A DNA stretch of 46,197 nucleotides from AG-12 sp027339635 (GCA_027339635.1 DAHWNZ010000013.1:1-46197), one strand, 5' to 3'; shown: positions 8,824 through 17,946, numbered from the stretch's first letter. A program made the numbers and translations. The notes: generated by a model from the sequence alone, not told the origin.

Positions 8824-8840
8824 TCCACAGTTCGTGGAAT
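8822..8840. promoter_or_regulatory. Inverted-repeat operator candidate
   Basis: attccac - agttc - gtggaat, perfect 7-base arms with a five-base spacer. It overlaps the last two bases of the -10 element and the predicted start site of the SBP 2 promoter, the position expected of a repressor site. Confidence 0.5.
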
Positions 8841-8867
8841 CGTACTCGTTCGTGTGTATCTTGTCAA
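8839..8867 (-). promoter_or_regulatory. Promoter of the SBP 2 transcript
   Basis: On the minus strand, TTGACA (8867-8862) and TACGAT (8844-8839) are separated by 17 bases. The -35 is a perfect consensus. Transcription would start near 8832, inside the inverted repeat. Confidence 0.6.
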
Positions 8868-9378
8868 TGGGGCGGCCGGAGCAACTCAGGGCTCATTTCC
8901 GGCCAGCCCCGAGGCTCTGGCGCCGGGCCCTAAGAAGATGTGCTGCCATGGCAGCAGCCGAGTCGGCCGACACCTCCGCAGACCGACCGGGCCTTCTCGA
9001 CCCCATAGGCATCGATCCCGCCCCCGAGGCTTGCTCAGACCCGCCAAGGTGACAGTCGGTCAACGGCGACGACTCTCGTCTCCAGCGACACTGAGGTTCC
9101 GTCGGCCCGGAGCGCCCGGCAATGAATCGGCGGGGCCGGACGCCTAGAGAGCGTGGGGCGGAGCGCAAGATCCGCCGACCCGGGCCTCCAGCCGATCCCC
9201 TCTGATCGAGCTTGAGTCAGCACCCCGGCCGCAGGTGCTATCCTGGGGGAGTAGTTGCAATAAGACTGCTACAGCCTCTTGGTGATACCTCGCCCCGCTC
9301 CCTCTGCGGCGTCCTCGAGAAGCATGAACAGACAAGCCGGCGAGGGCAAATTTGGGCCGCTGGCCCAGGGACATCAAG
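8868..9378. other. Intergenic region ahead of the helicase gene
   Basis: About 510 bp without a supported gene. An extended -10 element (TG-c-TATCCT, 9236-9244) is followed by a roughly 130-nt untranslated leader beginning near GGGGGAGTAG. No good -35 lies at standard spacing. Long leaders are common for RNA-helicase genes. The open frames here read as arginine/proline-rich noise. Confidence 0.4.
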
Positions 9379-10689
9379 TTGAACACATTTGCGGATTTGG
9401 GTGTGAGCGCGCGCACCCTGGAGAACCTCACCCGGCACAGCCTCACCCAACCCACTCCGGTGCAGGAGTTGGCACTGCCCATTCTGATCCCAGGGCGTGA
9501 CTGCGTCATTCAATCGCCGACCGGCTCGGGTAAGACCCTGGCCTTCCTGATCCCGCTCTCCGAAAAGCTTGGAGGACACGCTCAGAGCGCGCCGCGTGGG
9601 CTCATCATCACCCCCACTCGGGAGCTTGCGACCCAGATCGGCGGGGTCCTCAACCGACTGGACCCCAGATTGCGCGTGGCCCTGGTGTTCGGCGGGGTGG
9701 GATACGGGGCTCAGATCAATCAGCTGCGGTCGGCGGACGTGATCATTGGCTGCCCGGGGCGGCTGGTCGACATGGCTCAGCGCGGGGCCGCTCGCCTAGG
9801 TGCCGTCCAGTACCTGGTTCTGGACGAGGCTGACGAGATGCTGGACGCGGGCTTTGCCAAGGATGTGGAGAACCTCACCGAGCGAACCAACCAGCGCATC
9901 AGCCCGGTGCCCCGTCAGACCGTCCTCGCCTCGGCGACCATGCCCGACTGGGTGACCAGCATGGCGCGCAAACACCTGGTTGACCCGGGCCGGGTTGCCA
10001 TAGCCCCGCCCGAGGAGTCCGATCTGGAGCATGGGCTGATATCGGTGGCCCGGGCCCAGAAGGTGGACTTCCTGAGCCAGCTGTTGAAGCAGTCGGCTTC
10101 CACTATCGTCTTCCACCGGACCAAGCACGGGGCCCGCAAGCTGGCCCACGACCTGGCTCTGCGGGGACACTCAACGGCCGAGCTGCAGGGCAATCTTTCC
10201 CAGGCCGCCCGGGACCGCGCCATCGCCGCATTCCGCCGGCGGGAAGCGGTGGTGCTGGTGGCGACCAACGTCGCGGCCCGAGGGATCGACGTCAAGGACG
10301 TCAACCTGGTGGTCAACTACGAGTTGCCGGACACGGCTCAGTGGTTGACCCACCGCATCGGGCGCACCGCACGCAATGGCGCCAAAGGGCGGGCGCTGAC
10401 GTTCCTCTCCGAGGACGACGGCGAGAAGTGGCGCAAGCTGCGCAGGGCCGGGGCGCCGGCGCTGCAGTTCGTCGATGCCGCTGCCCTGCTCTCGACAGGG
10501 TCGATGACCTTCGTCAAAGGAAGGGAGGAGGACCTCATTGGTGGTCGCCCTCCGCATCACCCAGGCGCGCGGAGGCCAGCCGCCGCTCCCCCGCGAGGTC
10601 AGTTCACGGCACCGCGGCAGACCGGCCGATGGAGCCGAGGGCGACCGGCATCGGCCATGGGCAGACGCGCGCCGGGAGATCGGCCCTGA
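9379..10689 (+). CDS. DEAD-box ATP-dependent RNA helicase
   Basis: A 436-residue helicase that unwinds RNA duplexes in ribosome assembly or mRNA decay. All core motifs are readable: Q-motif region (FADLGVS...TQPTPVQ, to residue 29), motif I SPTGSGKT (46-53), Ia PTRELATQ, Ib CPGR, motif II DEAD (149-152), motif III SAT (185-187), motif V TNVAARGID and motif VI HRIGRTAR. The C-terminal 70 residues are rich in R, P and G (PPHHPGARRPAAAPPRG), a typical basic tail for RNA contact. The chosen start is TTG 9379, with AGGGA nine bases upstream and the Q-motif right behind it; another TTG at 9352 lacks such a site. It has its own extended -10 promoter. Confidence 0.92.
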   Translation: MNTFADLGVSARTLENLTRHSLTQPTPVQELALPILIPGRDCVIQSPTGSGKTLAFLIPLSEKLGGHAQSAPRGLIITPTRELATQIGGVLNRLDPRLRVALVFGGVGYGAQINQLRSADVIIGCPGRLVDMAQRGAARLGAVQYLVLDEADEMLDAGFAKDVENLTERTNQRISPVPRQTVLASATMPDWVTSMARKHLVDPGRVAIAPPEESDLEHGLISVARAQKVDFLSQLLKQSASTIVFHRTKHGARKLAHDLALRGHSTAELQGNLSQAARDRAIAAFRRREAVVLVATNVAARGIDVKDVNLVVNYELPDTAQWLTHRIGRTARNGAKGRALTFLSEDDGEKWRKLRRAGAPALQFVDAAALLSTGSMTFVKGREEDLIGGRPPHHPGARRPAAAPPRGQFTAPRQTGRWSRGRPASAMGRRAPGDRP

Positions 10690-10777
10690 TCCTGAGAGCC
10701 GTATAGGACAGGCCCGGTCGAAACGGGCGCCAGGAGGCGGGGTAAGCGGCCCGGCTCGGTCCTGTCGCCACCATGGG

Positions 10778-12391
10778 CTACTGCGTCGAATCGCCGTAGC
10801 GCGCGCGCAACACCTTCTTGTCGAACTTCCCAACCCCAGTCTTCGGGACCGAATCCAGAATCTCCAGGCGGTCCGGCAGCTGCCACCTCTCCCAGCCCCG
10901 TGCGGTCAGATGTTGGCGCACATCCTCCAGGGTCAGGGCGACGCCCGGCCTAGGCACCACAGCCGCCATCGGGCGTTCCTGCCACTTCTCATCAGGGATG
11001 GCGACCACGGCCGCCTCCAACACCCCCGGCATGGCCATGATGTCGCCCTCCATGTCGACTGACGAGATCCACTCTCCCCCCGACTTGATGAGGTCCTTGG
11101 TCCGATCGACGATGACGAAGTATCCCTCGGCAGTCATGGTGGCGACGTCGCCCGTGCGAAACCAGCCGTCCTTGGTGAATCGGTCCGGGGTGGCGCCGTT
11201 GCGATATGAGCCGATGACCCATGGACCCCTGACCAGCAGCTCCCCGATGGAGGCCCCATCCGCAGGCACATCCTCTCCGTCGTCACCGATGATCTTCACA
11301 TCGACCCCGGGGAGCGGCAGCCCAGCCTTGATCCTGACCTCGGAGCGCAGTCTGTCCGGGTCCCAATTGTGCATCTTGTGCTTCGGCCAGGCGAGGCTGG
11401 CAACCGGGGAGGTCTCGGTCATCCCCCAGCCCTGCACCAGGGTCAAACCGAACTCCCTTTCATAGCGTTCGATCAGCGCCATAGGAGGTTGACTCCCACC
11501 GGCCATGACCACCCTCAGGCGAGGCAGCCTGACCCGGCGCTGAGCCAGCTCCTCCGCCACTCCCGACCAGATGGTGGGCACCCCCAATGCCACAGTGACC
11601 TCTTCCTCTTCCAGGAGGTCGACGATGGTCGCCGGGTCCATGAAGGGCCCGGTGAAAACCTGCTTCGCCCCGACCATCGTCGCCGCGAACGGCGAGCCCC
11701 AGGCGTTGACGTGGAACATCGGCACCACCGCCAAGCCGCAGTCCTGGGGGCCAAGGCCGGTCGCGGCGCCCGAGGTCGTGGTGATCGCGTGCAAATACGT
11801 CGAGCGATGGGTGTACTCCGCCCCCTTTGGCCTTCCTGTGGTCCCCGACGTGTAGCAGATGCCGAGGGTCGTCTCCTCTGGAATCTCGCGGCGGGGATAC
11901 ACCTTCGGCTGGTCGGCCAGCAGTTGCTCGTAGCTGAGAACGTTCGCGAGGCCAGACTTCGGGACCTCATCCGCGAACACCACCACCTGGCGCACCCCGC
12001 TCAGCGCCCCCTTCACGCGCTCCAGCACTGGAAGCAGGTTCTCGTCTACGAAGATCACCTCATCCTCGGCATCCTGGATGATGAACTCGAGGTCCGGGGT
12101 GGGCAGGCGCGGGTTGAGCGTGTGCAGCACCCTGCCCGTGCAGGGAATGGCGAAGTAACACTCCAGGTGGCGATATCCGTTCCAGGCCAGGGTGGCGACG
12201 TGGGCCTGATCCTCCAGCCCCAGCCGGTCCAGCGCATGCATCAGTTGCTGGGTCCGCTGACTGAACTCACGGTAGGTGTAGCGGTGGCGCTGCTGGGGAC
12301 CGATTTGGGTGACGATCTCGGTGTCGGCAAAGTACTTTCCCGCGTGCTCGAACATGAGCCAGCTGTTCAGGGACGCCTGCATCATGGTCAC
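10778..12391 (-). CDS. Acyl-CoA synthetase (fatty-acid--CoA ligase, AMP-binding)
   Basis: A 537-residue member of the acyl/aryl-CoA synthetase family, which activates a carboxylic acid with ATP and CoA. Visible motifs are the P-loop YTSGTTGRPKG (residues 180-190), QGWGMTET (A5 motif), GWFRTGD (A7), the DRTKDLIKSGGEWIS hinge (A8) and the C-terminal catalytic lysine in PKTGVGKFDKK. Length and the LKSGGEWIS-type hinge suit the medium/long-chain AlkK-like group. The start is GTG 12391: its GTGA overlaps the stop of the upstream dehydrogenase by four bases and GGAGG lies nine bases before it. It is the last gene of the beta-oxidation operon and supplies the CoA thioester used by the genes upstream. 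The precise acid is unknown. Confidence 0.9.
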   Translation of the reverse strand: MTMMQASLNSWLMFEHAGKYFADTEIVTQIGPQQRHRYTYREFSQRTQQLMHALDRLGLEDQAHVATLAWNGYRHLECYFAIPCTGRVLHTLNPRLPTPDLEFIIQDAEDEVIFVDENLLPVLERVKGALSGVRQVVVFADEVPKSGLANVLSYEQLLADQPKVYPRREIPEETTLGICYTSGTTGRPKGAEYTHRSTYLHAITTTSGAATGLGPQDCGLAVVPMFHVNAWGSPFAATMVGAKQVFTGPFMDPATIVDLLEEEEVTVALGVPTIWSGVAEELAQRRVRLPRLRVVMAGGSQPPMALIERYEREFGLTLVQGWGMTETSPVASLAWPKHKMHNWDPDRLRSEVRIKAGLPLPGVDVKIIGDDGEDVPADGASIGELLVRGPWVIGSYRNGATPDRFTKDGWFRTGDVATMTAEGYFVIVDRTKDLIKSGGEWISSVDMEGDIMAMPGVLEAAVVAIPDEKWQERPMAAVVPRPGVALTLEDVRQHLTARGWERWQLPDRLEILDSVPKTGVGKFDKKVLRARYGDSTQ

Positions 12392-13431
12392 GGAGTCGAT
12401 CCTCCTTCGTCGCTTGGCGTGGCGGTTTCTAGAGCAGTCTGGGCGGCTCCGGCAATCAGGTCGCGGGCCAGCCACGCCCGGTGCAACCGCGCCGGACCCC
12501 CGAAGTTCTGGATCCAAAGAGCCCTCTTGTAGTAGCGGTGGAGCGGGCTCTCCCAGATGAACCCCATCCCACCATGGACCTGGATCACCCGTTCGCAGGT
12601 GAAAACCGCGGCCTCCGACGCGGCGGAGTAGGCCGCGATTGCCGCTCGCTGGCGATCGACGGCGTCGTGGCTGATGCACCAGGCCGCCCAGTAGGTCAGG
12701 GACCGGGCCAGCTCGATTCCCACGTAACTGTCCACCAGAGGGTGGGACACCGCCTGATACGAGCCGATCTTGCGGCCGAACTGCTCCCGCTCCCGAACGT
12801 GTTCGAGGCCCCACTCCAACATTTGCTGAGCGACGCCGACAGCCTCGGCGGCCAGCGCCGCCAACCTCCTGGTCCTCATCGCCGACGCCAGCGACCTCGC
12901 CGACGCGCCGGTCGCCAGGACCTCACGATCTACGGTAGGCGCTAGCCGCCCCATCCGCCGGCTGGGGTCAATGGAGGTCGCGGGCGAGCCGGTAGCCTCC
13001 ACGACGAGGAGCTCAGCGCCGGCCTCCAGAACCACCCGGTCGACGGCTTGCAGGTTCGCCACCAGGCCCGCATCGTCTGACATGCAGGTGGACCAGCGCA
13101 TCCGCCCCGAGACCAGCGCCCCCAACTGAGCTCCGGGGACAGCCGGCAGAGCCATGCCTATCGTCGCCAGATACGGCCCCGGGTAGAGGTGGCGACCGAA
13201 CTCCTCGAGCAGGATCGCCTCCTCCAGGAAGGAGAGCCCGGCGCCTCCATCTGCCTCCTCCACCGACACTCCAAGCCATCCCAGGCTGGCGATCTCGCCC
13301 CAGGACGACACATCCCAGCCGTCCCCGGAATCCACCGTGCGGGCGAGGTCCGCGGTGGGCACCCTGCGGTCCAGAAACGCCCTGGCCTGCTCTCGCAGCT
13401 CCTGCTGTTCGGCCGTGAATCGAAAGTCCAT
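12388..13431 (-). CDS. Acyl-CoA dehydrogenase, short subunit
   Basis: A 347-residue acyl-CoA dehydrogenase-family protein that oxidises acyl-CoA to enoyl-CoA with FAD. Recognisable parts are the N-terminal helical start MDFRFTAEQQELREQARAFL, WGEIASLGWLGVSVEEADGGAGLSFLE, and the C-terminal FAD-contact block QVHGGMGFIWESPLHRYYKRA. The middle beta domain is shortened compared with stand-alone enzymes (usually about 380 residues). Its ATG overlaps the stop of the neighbouring dehydrogenase gene (TGATG), so the two are translationally coupled. Such adjacent pairs in Actinomycetota form alpha2beta2 heterotetramers, for example for steroid side chains; I infer the same here. Its stop overlaps the ligase start. 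Confidence 0.85.
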   Translation of the reverse strand: MDFRFTAEQQELREQARAFLDRRVPTADLARTVDSGDGWDVSSWGEIASLGWLGVSVEEADGGAGLSFLEEAILLEEFGRHLYPGPYLATIGMALPAVPGAQLGALVSGRMRWSTCMSDDAGLVANLQAVDRVVLEAGAELLVVEATGSPATSIDPSRRMGRLAPTVDREVLATGASARSLASAMRTRRLAALAAEAVGVAQQMLEWGLEHVREREQFGRKIGSYQAVSHPLVDSYVGIELARSLTYWAAWCISHDAVDRQRAAIAAYSAASEAAVFTCERVIQVHGGMGFIWESPLHRYYKRALWIQNFGGPARLHRAWLARDLIAGAAQTALETATPSDEGGSTP

Positions 13432-14570
13432 CAACGCGACCTCGGCAGGCCCAGGACCCGCTCGGCGACTATGTTGCGCAGGATCTCTGAGGTTCCGGCC
13501 TCTATGGAGTTGGCCCGACTCCGCAGCTGCTGGTAATGCCAGAAGCCGTCGTCCAGGACAGCCTCTGGCCCCAGGAGTGTGCGGGCCAGCTTGGTCAGGC
13601 GCTGGGTGGACTCCGACCATCCGAGCTTGATCACCGATCCCTCCGGCCCTGGCATCCCGGTCACCCCAAGCTGGCCGAGCGAGCGCTGCGCGGTGAGCTT
13701 CAGACCCTGCAACTGAATCCACTCTCTGGCGATGTCCGCCAGCCATGGTTCGGCGGCCGCGGGGTCCTCGGCTGCCAGCTGCAGCAACCGGTGCAGCGCC
13801 GCGTCGAGCAATCCTGTGAGGGCAAAGCCCAAGGTGGCGCGTTCGTGCAGAAGGGTCGTCATCGCAACCTGCCAGCCCTCGCCCTCGGCGCCCAGCAGGT
13901 TGGCGGCCGGGACCTGGACATCGGTGAAGAAGATCTCGTTGAAGTCCGCGTCCCCTGTCATCTGACGCAGAGGGCGCACCTCCACACCCGGGCTGTGCAT
14001 GTCCACCAGCAGGTAGTTGAGCCCGTGGTATCTGGGCGCCATGGGATCGCCGAGGGTGACCAGGATGCACCAGTCGGCAAGATGGGCGTAGGAGGACCAC
14101 ACCTTCTGCCCGCTGACCACGACGTGGTCGCCGCGTCGTTCAGAGCGGGTCCTGACCGATGCCAAGTCAGAGCCTGCGCCGGGCTCCGAGAAGCCCTGGC
14201 ACCAGATCTCATCAGCGCTCAGGATGCGCGGCAGAAAGCGGCGCTTCTGGGAGTCGGTCCCGTAGGCCATGATGGTCGGGCCGGCCATCCCGATCCCGAT
14301 GGCGCCCAGGTGCTGGGGGGCCTGGGCCCTGGCCAATTCCTCGAGGACGATCGCGTCCAGAGCGTAGGCCCCACCCCCACCTCCGAACTCGCTGGGCCAG
14401 GTGAGGCCGACGTAGCCTGCCTGGGAGAGGGAACGACTCCAGGATCTCAGCGGCTCCAGGGGCTCGGTGCGTGTTCCCAGCCCGACCAGCTGCGGGGGCA
14501 GGTTCTCCGCGATCCAGGCTCGCAAGCGGGAACGGAACTCAGCTTCCGCCTCCGTGTCTCTCAGTTCCAA
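13431..14570 (-). CDS. Acyl-CoA dehydrogenase, long subunit
   Basis: A 379-residue acyl-CoA dehydrogenase with the full family layout: N-terminal helices (FRSRLRAWIAENLPPQL), WPSEFGGGGGAYALDAIVLEELARA, the beta-domain FSEPGAGSDLAS motif that contacts FAD and substrate, and the C-terminal IEAGTSEILRNIVAERVLGLPR. It is probably the partner of the shorter subunit encoded directly downstream. TTG 14570 is preferred because AGGAGG lies six bases before it; an in-frame GTG at 14576 abuts that site and is too close. Frames extending further upstream add arginine/proline-rich residues without support. About 120 bp separate it from the SDR gene upstream. Confidence 0.87.
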   Translation of the reverse strand: MELRDTEAEAEFRSRLRAWIAENLPPQLVGLGTRTEPLEPLRSWSRSLSQAGYVGLTWPSEFGGGGGAYALDAIVLEELARAQAPQHLGAIGIGMAGPTIMAYGTDSQKRRFLPRILSADEIWCQGFSEPGAGSDLASVRTRSERRGDHVVVSGQKVWSSYAHLADWCILVTLGDPMAPRYHGLNYLLVDMHSPGVEVRPLRQMTGDADFNEIFFTDVQVPAANLLGAEGEGWQVAMTTLLHERATLGFALTGLLDAALHRLLQLAAEDPAAAEPWLADIAREWIQLQGLKLTAQRSLGQLGVTGMPGPEGSVIKLGWSESTQRLTKLARTLLGPEAVLDDGFWHYQQLRSRANSIEAGTSEILRNIVAERVLGLPRSR

Positions 14571-14694
14571 CTGCACCCTCCTGGCGACCCCCACCTCTGC
14601 GTTGCGTTCTGGATTATTGATCTGCCGGGGCGGAGGCGCAATGGCCGGAGCTCCTCGGCGCCGTTCTTCACCTCCGCTGGCCCCCATCCATTGT

Positions 14695-15474
14695 CTAAAG
14701 CAGGGCTCCGGACCCGATGCCCGCGTCTACCGGAATGACCGCCCCGTTGAGGTAGGTAGCCCCATCGGAGACCAGAAACAGGATCACCCGCGCCACCTCC
14801 TCGGGTGCCGCGAAACGCCCCAGTGGGTTGCGCAGCTCGGTCGCCCGCTGGATCGCAGGGTTCTCCACCAGGGATCTGGCGAACTCGGTGACGACCACGC
14901 CGGGCGCCACCGCGTTGACCAGCACCCCATCTGGCCCGAGCTCCAGCGCCAGCTGCCTGGTAAGCATCTCCAGGCCCGCCTTGGTGATGTTGTAGAGGCC
15001 GAGCCCCGGCGCCGGTTGGCTGCCTCCGACACTGGACACGTTCACGATCCGGCCGCCGTGCTCCCGCATCCAGCTGCGGTGAGCCGACCGGGCCAACAGC
15101 AGAGGCCCCCGCAGATTCACATCGAGCGCCTTGTTCCAGGCCCACATGGGAACGTCCAAGGTGGTCCCGAAATAGGGGCTGGTGGCCGCGTTGTTGACCA
15201 GAATGTCCAGCCGGCCCCAGGTGGCGACGACCTCCGCCACCAGCCGTTCGCAATCCTCCTCACTACCAGCATTGGCGCTCACCCCGATCACATCGGCGCC
15301 AGGCTCGGCCGAGAGCTGCTCCAGCGCGCAGCCCAGCCCCTCAGCCCTGCGAGCCGAGATGGCGACCTGGCAACCCTGCTCCAGCAGCACCTTTGCCGTC
15401 GCGAGCCCGATCCCCCGGCTGCCGCCGGTGACGAGCGCCGCCTTCCCGCTCAATGACCGGCTGCCGTCCGGCAC
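14695..15474 (-). CDS. SDR-family oxidoreductase
   Basis: A 259-residue classical short-chain dehydrogenase/reductase. The nucleotide site TGGSRGIG lies at 16-23, NNAA at about 94, and the catalytic triad is S148, Y161, K165 in SSVGGS...YNITK. SARR after the second strand suggests NADP(H) preference, as an inference. In this operon it probably oxidises a 3-hydroxyacyl-CoA or a ring hydroxyl. The GTG start at 15474 is only three bases after the stop of the upstream SDR, and the ribosome site AGGAG abuts it, so translation may depend on the preceding gene. Confidence 0.85.
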   Translation of the reverse strand: MPDGSRSLSGKAALVTGGSRGIGLATAKVLLEQGCQVAISARRAEGLGCALEQLSAEPGADVIGVSANAGSEEDCERLVAEVVATWGRLDILVNNAATSPYFGTTLDVPMWAWNKALDVNLRGPLLLARSAHRSWMREHGGRIVNVSSVGGSQPAPGLGLYNITKAGLEMLTRQLALELGPDGVLVNAVAPGVVVTEFARSLVENPAIQRATELRNPLGRFAAPEEVARVILFLVSDGATYLNGAVIPVDAGIGSGALL

Positions 15475-15477
15475 CTC

Positions 15478-16230
15478 CTAGGGGGCCCCTCTCACGTAGA
15501 GCGTTTGCCCGGTGACGTAGCTCGCGTCGTCGCTGGCGAAGAACGAGATCACGCCCGCGACGTCCTCGGGCTTGCCGGTGCGAGCTATGGGGTTGGTGGC
15601 GGCAAATCCCTGCGCCAGTTGCTCGAAGCTGACTCCCATGCGGGCGGCCGTGGCCTCGGTCATCCGGGTCTCGATGAAGCCGGGGGCCACCACGTTGACC
15701 GTGATCTCGTACCGTCCGAGTTCCAGGGCCAGCGTGCGCGCCAGCCCCTGGATTCCCATCTTGGCGGCAGAATAATTGGCCTGGCCGCGATTGCCCAGGG
15801 CGGAGGTCGAGGAGATCAGGACAATGCGTCCGAAGCGCTGCTTGACCATCACCGCCTGAGCCGCCTGAGCGCAGAGAAAGCTCCCCTTGAGGTGGGTGTC
15901 AATGACGAGGTCCCAGTCCTCCTCGGTCATCTTGTGGACCAGGTTGTCCCTGATCAGGCCCGCGCACGTGACCAGGATGTCGAGCTTGCCAAATTCTCCC
16001 ACGGTCCGCTCGACCATGGCCGAGACCGCGGCGGACTGGCTGACGTCACAAGCAACTCCCAGTGCCCTGCCGCCTTGCGATCGAATGCCCTCGGCCACCT
16101 GGTCGGCCACCTCCGCGTCGATGTCGGCGACCGTCACCGCCGCCCCCTCCGACGCGAGCCGGGAAGCCGTCGCCGCTCCAATCCCCCGCCCTGCCCCGGT
16201 GACCAGGGCCACCCGGTTCTCCAGTCTCAC
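15478..16230 (-). CDS. FabG-like SDR, probable 3-hydroxyacyl-CoA dehydrogenase
   Basis: A 250-residue classical SDR with TGAGRGIG (11-18), a VADID acidic end to the second strand (NAD preference likely), CAG in place of NAG near residue 90, and catalytic S140, Y153, K157 in ISSTSALGNRGQANYSAAK. The sequence is closest in style to FabG and 3-hydroxyacyl-CoA dehydrogenases. With the MaoC hydratase upstream it would carry out the third beta-oxidation step. GTG 16230 overlaps the MaoC stop (GTGA), with AGGAGG seven bases before it, which fixes the start well. Confidence 0.87.
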   Translation of the reverse strand: MRLENRVALVTGAGRGIGAATASRLASEGAAVTVADIDAEVADQVAEGIRSQGGRALGVACDVSQSAAVSAMVERTVGEFGKLDILVTCAGLIRDNLVHKMTEEDWDLVIDTHLKGSFLCAQAAQAVMVKQRFGRIVLISSTSALGNRGQANYSAAKMGIQGLARTLALELGRYEITVNVVAPGFIETRMTEATAARMGVSFEQLAQGFAATNPIARTGKPEDVAGVISFFASDDASYVTGQTLYVRGAP

Positions 16231-16721
16231 TCCTTGGCCTCCTCTACCTTTCGGACCTGCTCCCTATACAGGCGGGTTATGGTCTCCGCCACACACGCCG
16301 GCTTGTCGCAACCCTCAATCTCCACGGTCACCGACAGATGCACCTGAACCCCCCCCTCGACGGCGTCGACGCGGAGGACGTCGGCAACTGCCCGCACCCT
16401 GGCGCCGATCCGGACGGGCGAGGTGAAACGCACCCGATTCAGTCCGTAGTTCACGCTGAGCGCCACGCCACTGACCCGGAGCATTGGGGAGAGCAGCGCG
16501 GGCAGCATCGCCAAGGTGAGATACCCGTGCGCGATCGGACCGCCGAACGGCCCACGGGCCGCCCTTTCGGGATCCACATGAATCCACTGGTGGTCATGGG
16601 TCGCATCGGCAAACAAGTTGACCTGCTCCTGCGTCACCGCATGCCAAGGGCTGACGCCAAGCCTCTGCCCGGTCATCTCCGCTAGCCGACTGAGCCCGTC
16701 CTCAGAGACTGAGTGGTTCAC
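16227..16721 (-). CDS. MaoC-family dehydratase (enoyl-CoA hydratase type)
   Basis: A 164-residue single hot-dog-fold protein. The hydratase motif is present: FADATHDHQWIHVDPERA carries the Asp and His used to add water to an enoyl-CoA, followed by GGPIAHGYLTLAMLP. Members with this length are (R)-specific enoyl-CoA hydratases. In this operon it would hydrate the product of the paired dehydrogenases. Start GTG 16721 has a weak AGGTGAGAG site. Its stop overlaps the next SDR start. A gap of 175 bp separates it from the F420 oxidoreductase upstream. Confidence 0.87.
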   Translation of the reverse strand: MNHSVSEDGLSRLAEMTGQRLGVSPWHAVTQEQVNLFADATHDHQWIHVDPERAARGPFGGPIAHGYLTLAMLPALLSPMLRVSGVALSVNYGLNRVRFTSPVRIGARVRAVADVLRVDAVEGGVQVHLSVTVEIEGCDKPACVAETITRLYREQVRKVEEAKE

Positions 16722-16896
16722 CTCTCACCTACCTTGGCTCCATGCCACGAGCACGGGTCCCAATCTGCCGCTCCTGCTCCATCTTCCGCCGTCTGGGTGA
16801 TCGCGGCAACAGGGGGAGCGCCACACTGCCAGCGCTCCTTGGGGTCGCGAGCCGCCGAGGGCCTTCTCTGCTGGCGCTCAGCCCCATCGGTGCGGC

Positions 16897-17946
16897 TCAT
16901 AAGAAGAGCTCCGCCGCGAGCCGCAGAACCTCGACGGGACCGGAGACCAAGAGTACGGTCGGCAGCCCCCCCATCCACTCCCGAGCCTCCTCTTTGATCT
17001 TGGCCAAGGGGCCCACCAAGGCAAACTCCTCGACCATCCTCAGCGGGACCGCCTTGGCGGCCCCCGCATGATCCCCTCCCAGGTAGAGGTCCCGGACGCG
17101 CTCTGCCTCATCGGCAAAGCCCATCCTGCAAAAGAGGTCGAAATGGAAATTGTGCTGTCGGCTGCCCATCCCTCCGGCGTAGAGGGCAATCACCGGCCTG
17201 ACCAGGTCTGCCGCGCTTTCAACGGTGTCACCGACCACGAGAGGCAGGTTGGCGGCGATCTCGAAGGCGCGCCCGCCCAGCGCCGGCTCACGGCGGGCGA
17301 ATCCCGCCCGCAGGGCCTCACGCTGCCATCCCGCTCGCCGCGGCGCGTGAAAGCCAGCCAGCCACCCGTCGGCTATCTCCGCCGCCAGCGCGATGTTCTT
17401 GGGCCCTTCGGCCCCGAGCCAGATCGGTATATCGGAGCGCCTCGGGTGGACCGTGAGACGGAGCGGCTTGCCCCTGCTGTTCGGAAGTGGCAACCGGTAG
17501 CGCTCGCCGCGAAATTCCAGGGGCTGGTCGCGGCGCAGGATCTGGCGCACGATGGCTAGGTACTCCCTGGTTGAGGTCAGCTGAGGAGAGAACTCGGCTC
17601 CGTACCATCCTTCGACAACCTGAGGGCCGGATACTCCCAGCCCCAGCACCAGCCGCCCCGCACTCAGGTGGTCCAGGGTGGCGGCGGCCATGGCGGTCGC
17701 GGCCGGGGTTCGGGCGTGGATTTGGGCCACAGCGGTGCCCAACCTCAAGCTGGTGGTCCTGCTGCCCCACCAGGCGAGGGGAGTGAACGCATCCGAACCG
17801 TAGGCCTCGGAGGTGAAGACTGAATCAAAGCCCAGCCGTTCTGCCTCCCCCACCAGCTCCAGGACCCGTGGGGGCGGCGCCGCGCCCCAGTAGCCGAGTG
17901 ACAGGCCGAGTCGGGGCCGACCCGCCGTGTCCCAAGCCGCACTCAC
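16897..17946 (-). CDS. LLM-class F420-dependent oxidoreductase
   Basis: A 349-residue luciferase-like (beta/alpha)8-barrel protein. Characteristic pieces are GLSLGYWGAAPPPRVLELVGEAE, FDSVFTSEAYGSDAF, RLGTAVAQIHARTPAATAMAAATLDHLSAGR, VLGLGVSGPQVVEGWYGAEF and IPIWLGAEGPKNIALAAEIADGW. These match the F420-using subfamily of Actinomycetota and Chloroflexota rather than the FMN monooxygenases; this is a family-level judgement. It likely reduces or oxidises an intermediate with coenzyme F420. GTG 17946 starts it, with a weak ribosome site. It is the first gene of the minus-strand module, divergent from the thiolase gene. Confidence 0.87.
   Translation of the reverse strand: MSAAWDTAGRPRLGLSLGYWGAAPPPRVLELVGEAERLGFDSVFTSEAYGSDAFTPLAWWGSRTTSLRLGTAVAQIHARTPAATAMAAATLDHLSAGRLVLGLGVSGPQVVEGWYGAEFSPQLTSTREYLAIVRQILRRDQPLEFRGERYRLPLPNSRGKPLRLTVHPRRSDIPIWLGAEGPKNIALAAEIADGWLAGFHAPRRAGWQREALRAGFARREPALGGRAFEIAANLPLVVGDTVESAADLVRPVIALYAGGMGSRQHNFHFDLFCRMGFADEAERVRDLYLGGDHAGAAKAVPLRMVEEFALVGPLAKIKEEAREWMGGLPTVLLVSGPVEVLRLAAELFL

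Noticed and set aside
8653..9147. 164-codon plus-strand frame between SBP 2 and the helicase
   Set aside because: Low-complexity Arg/Pro/Gly product, no ribosome site, and it runs against the SBP 2 promoter and leader.
9244..9378. Helicase leader as a yybP-ykoY manganese riboswitch
   Set aside because: GGGGAGTAG near the transcript start resembles that class, but the leader is short, the conserved distal loop is not found, and the downstream gene is not a metal transporter.
10712..10728. Hairpin after the helicase gene as terminator
   Set aside because: Only five GC pairs around a seven-base loop and no T-run; too weak to call.
13536..14738. 400-codon plus-strand open frame
   Set aside because: It is antisense to the long acyl-CoA dehydrogenase subunit; no domain or start signal.
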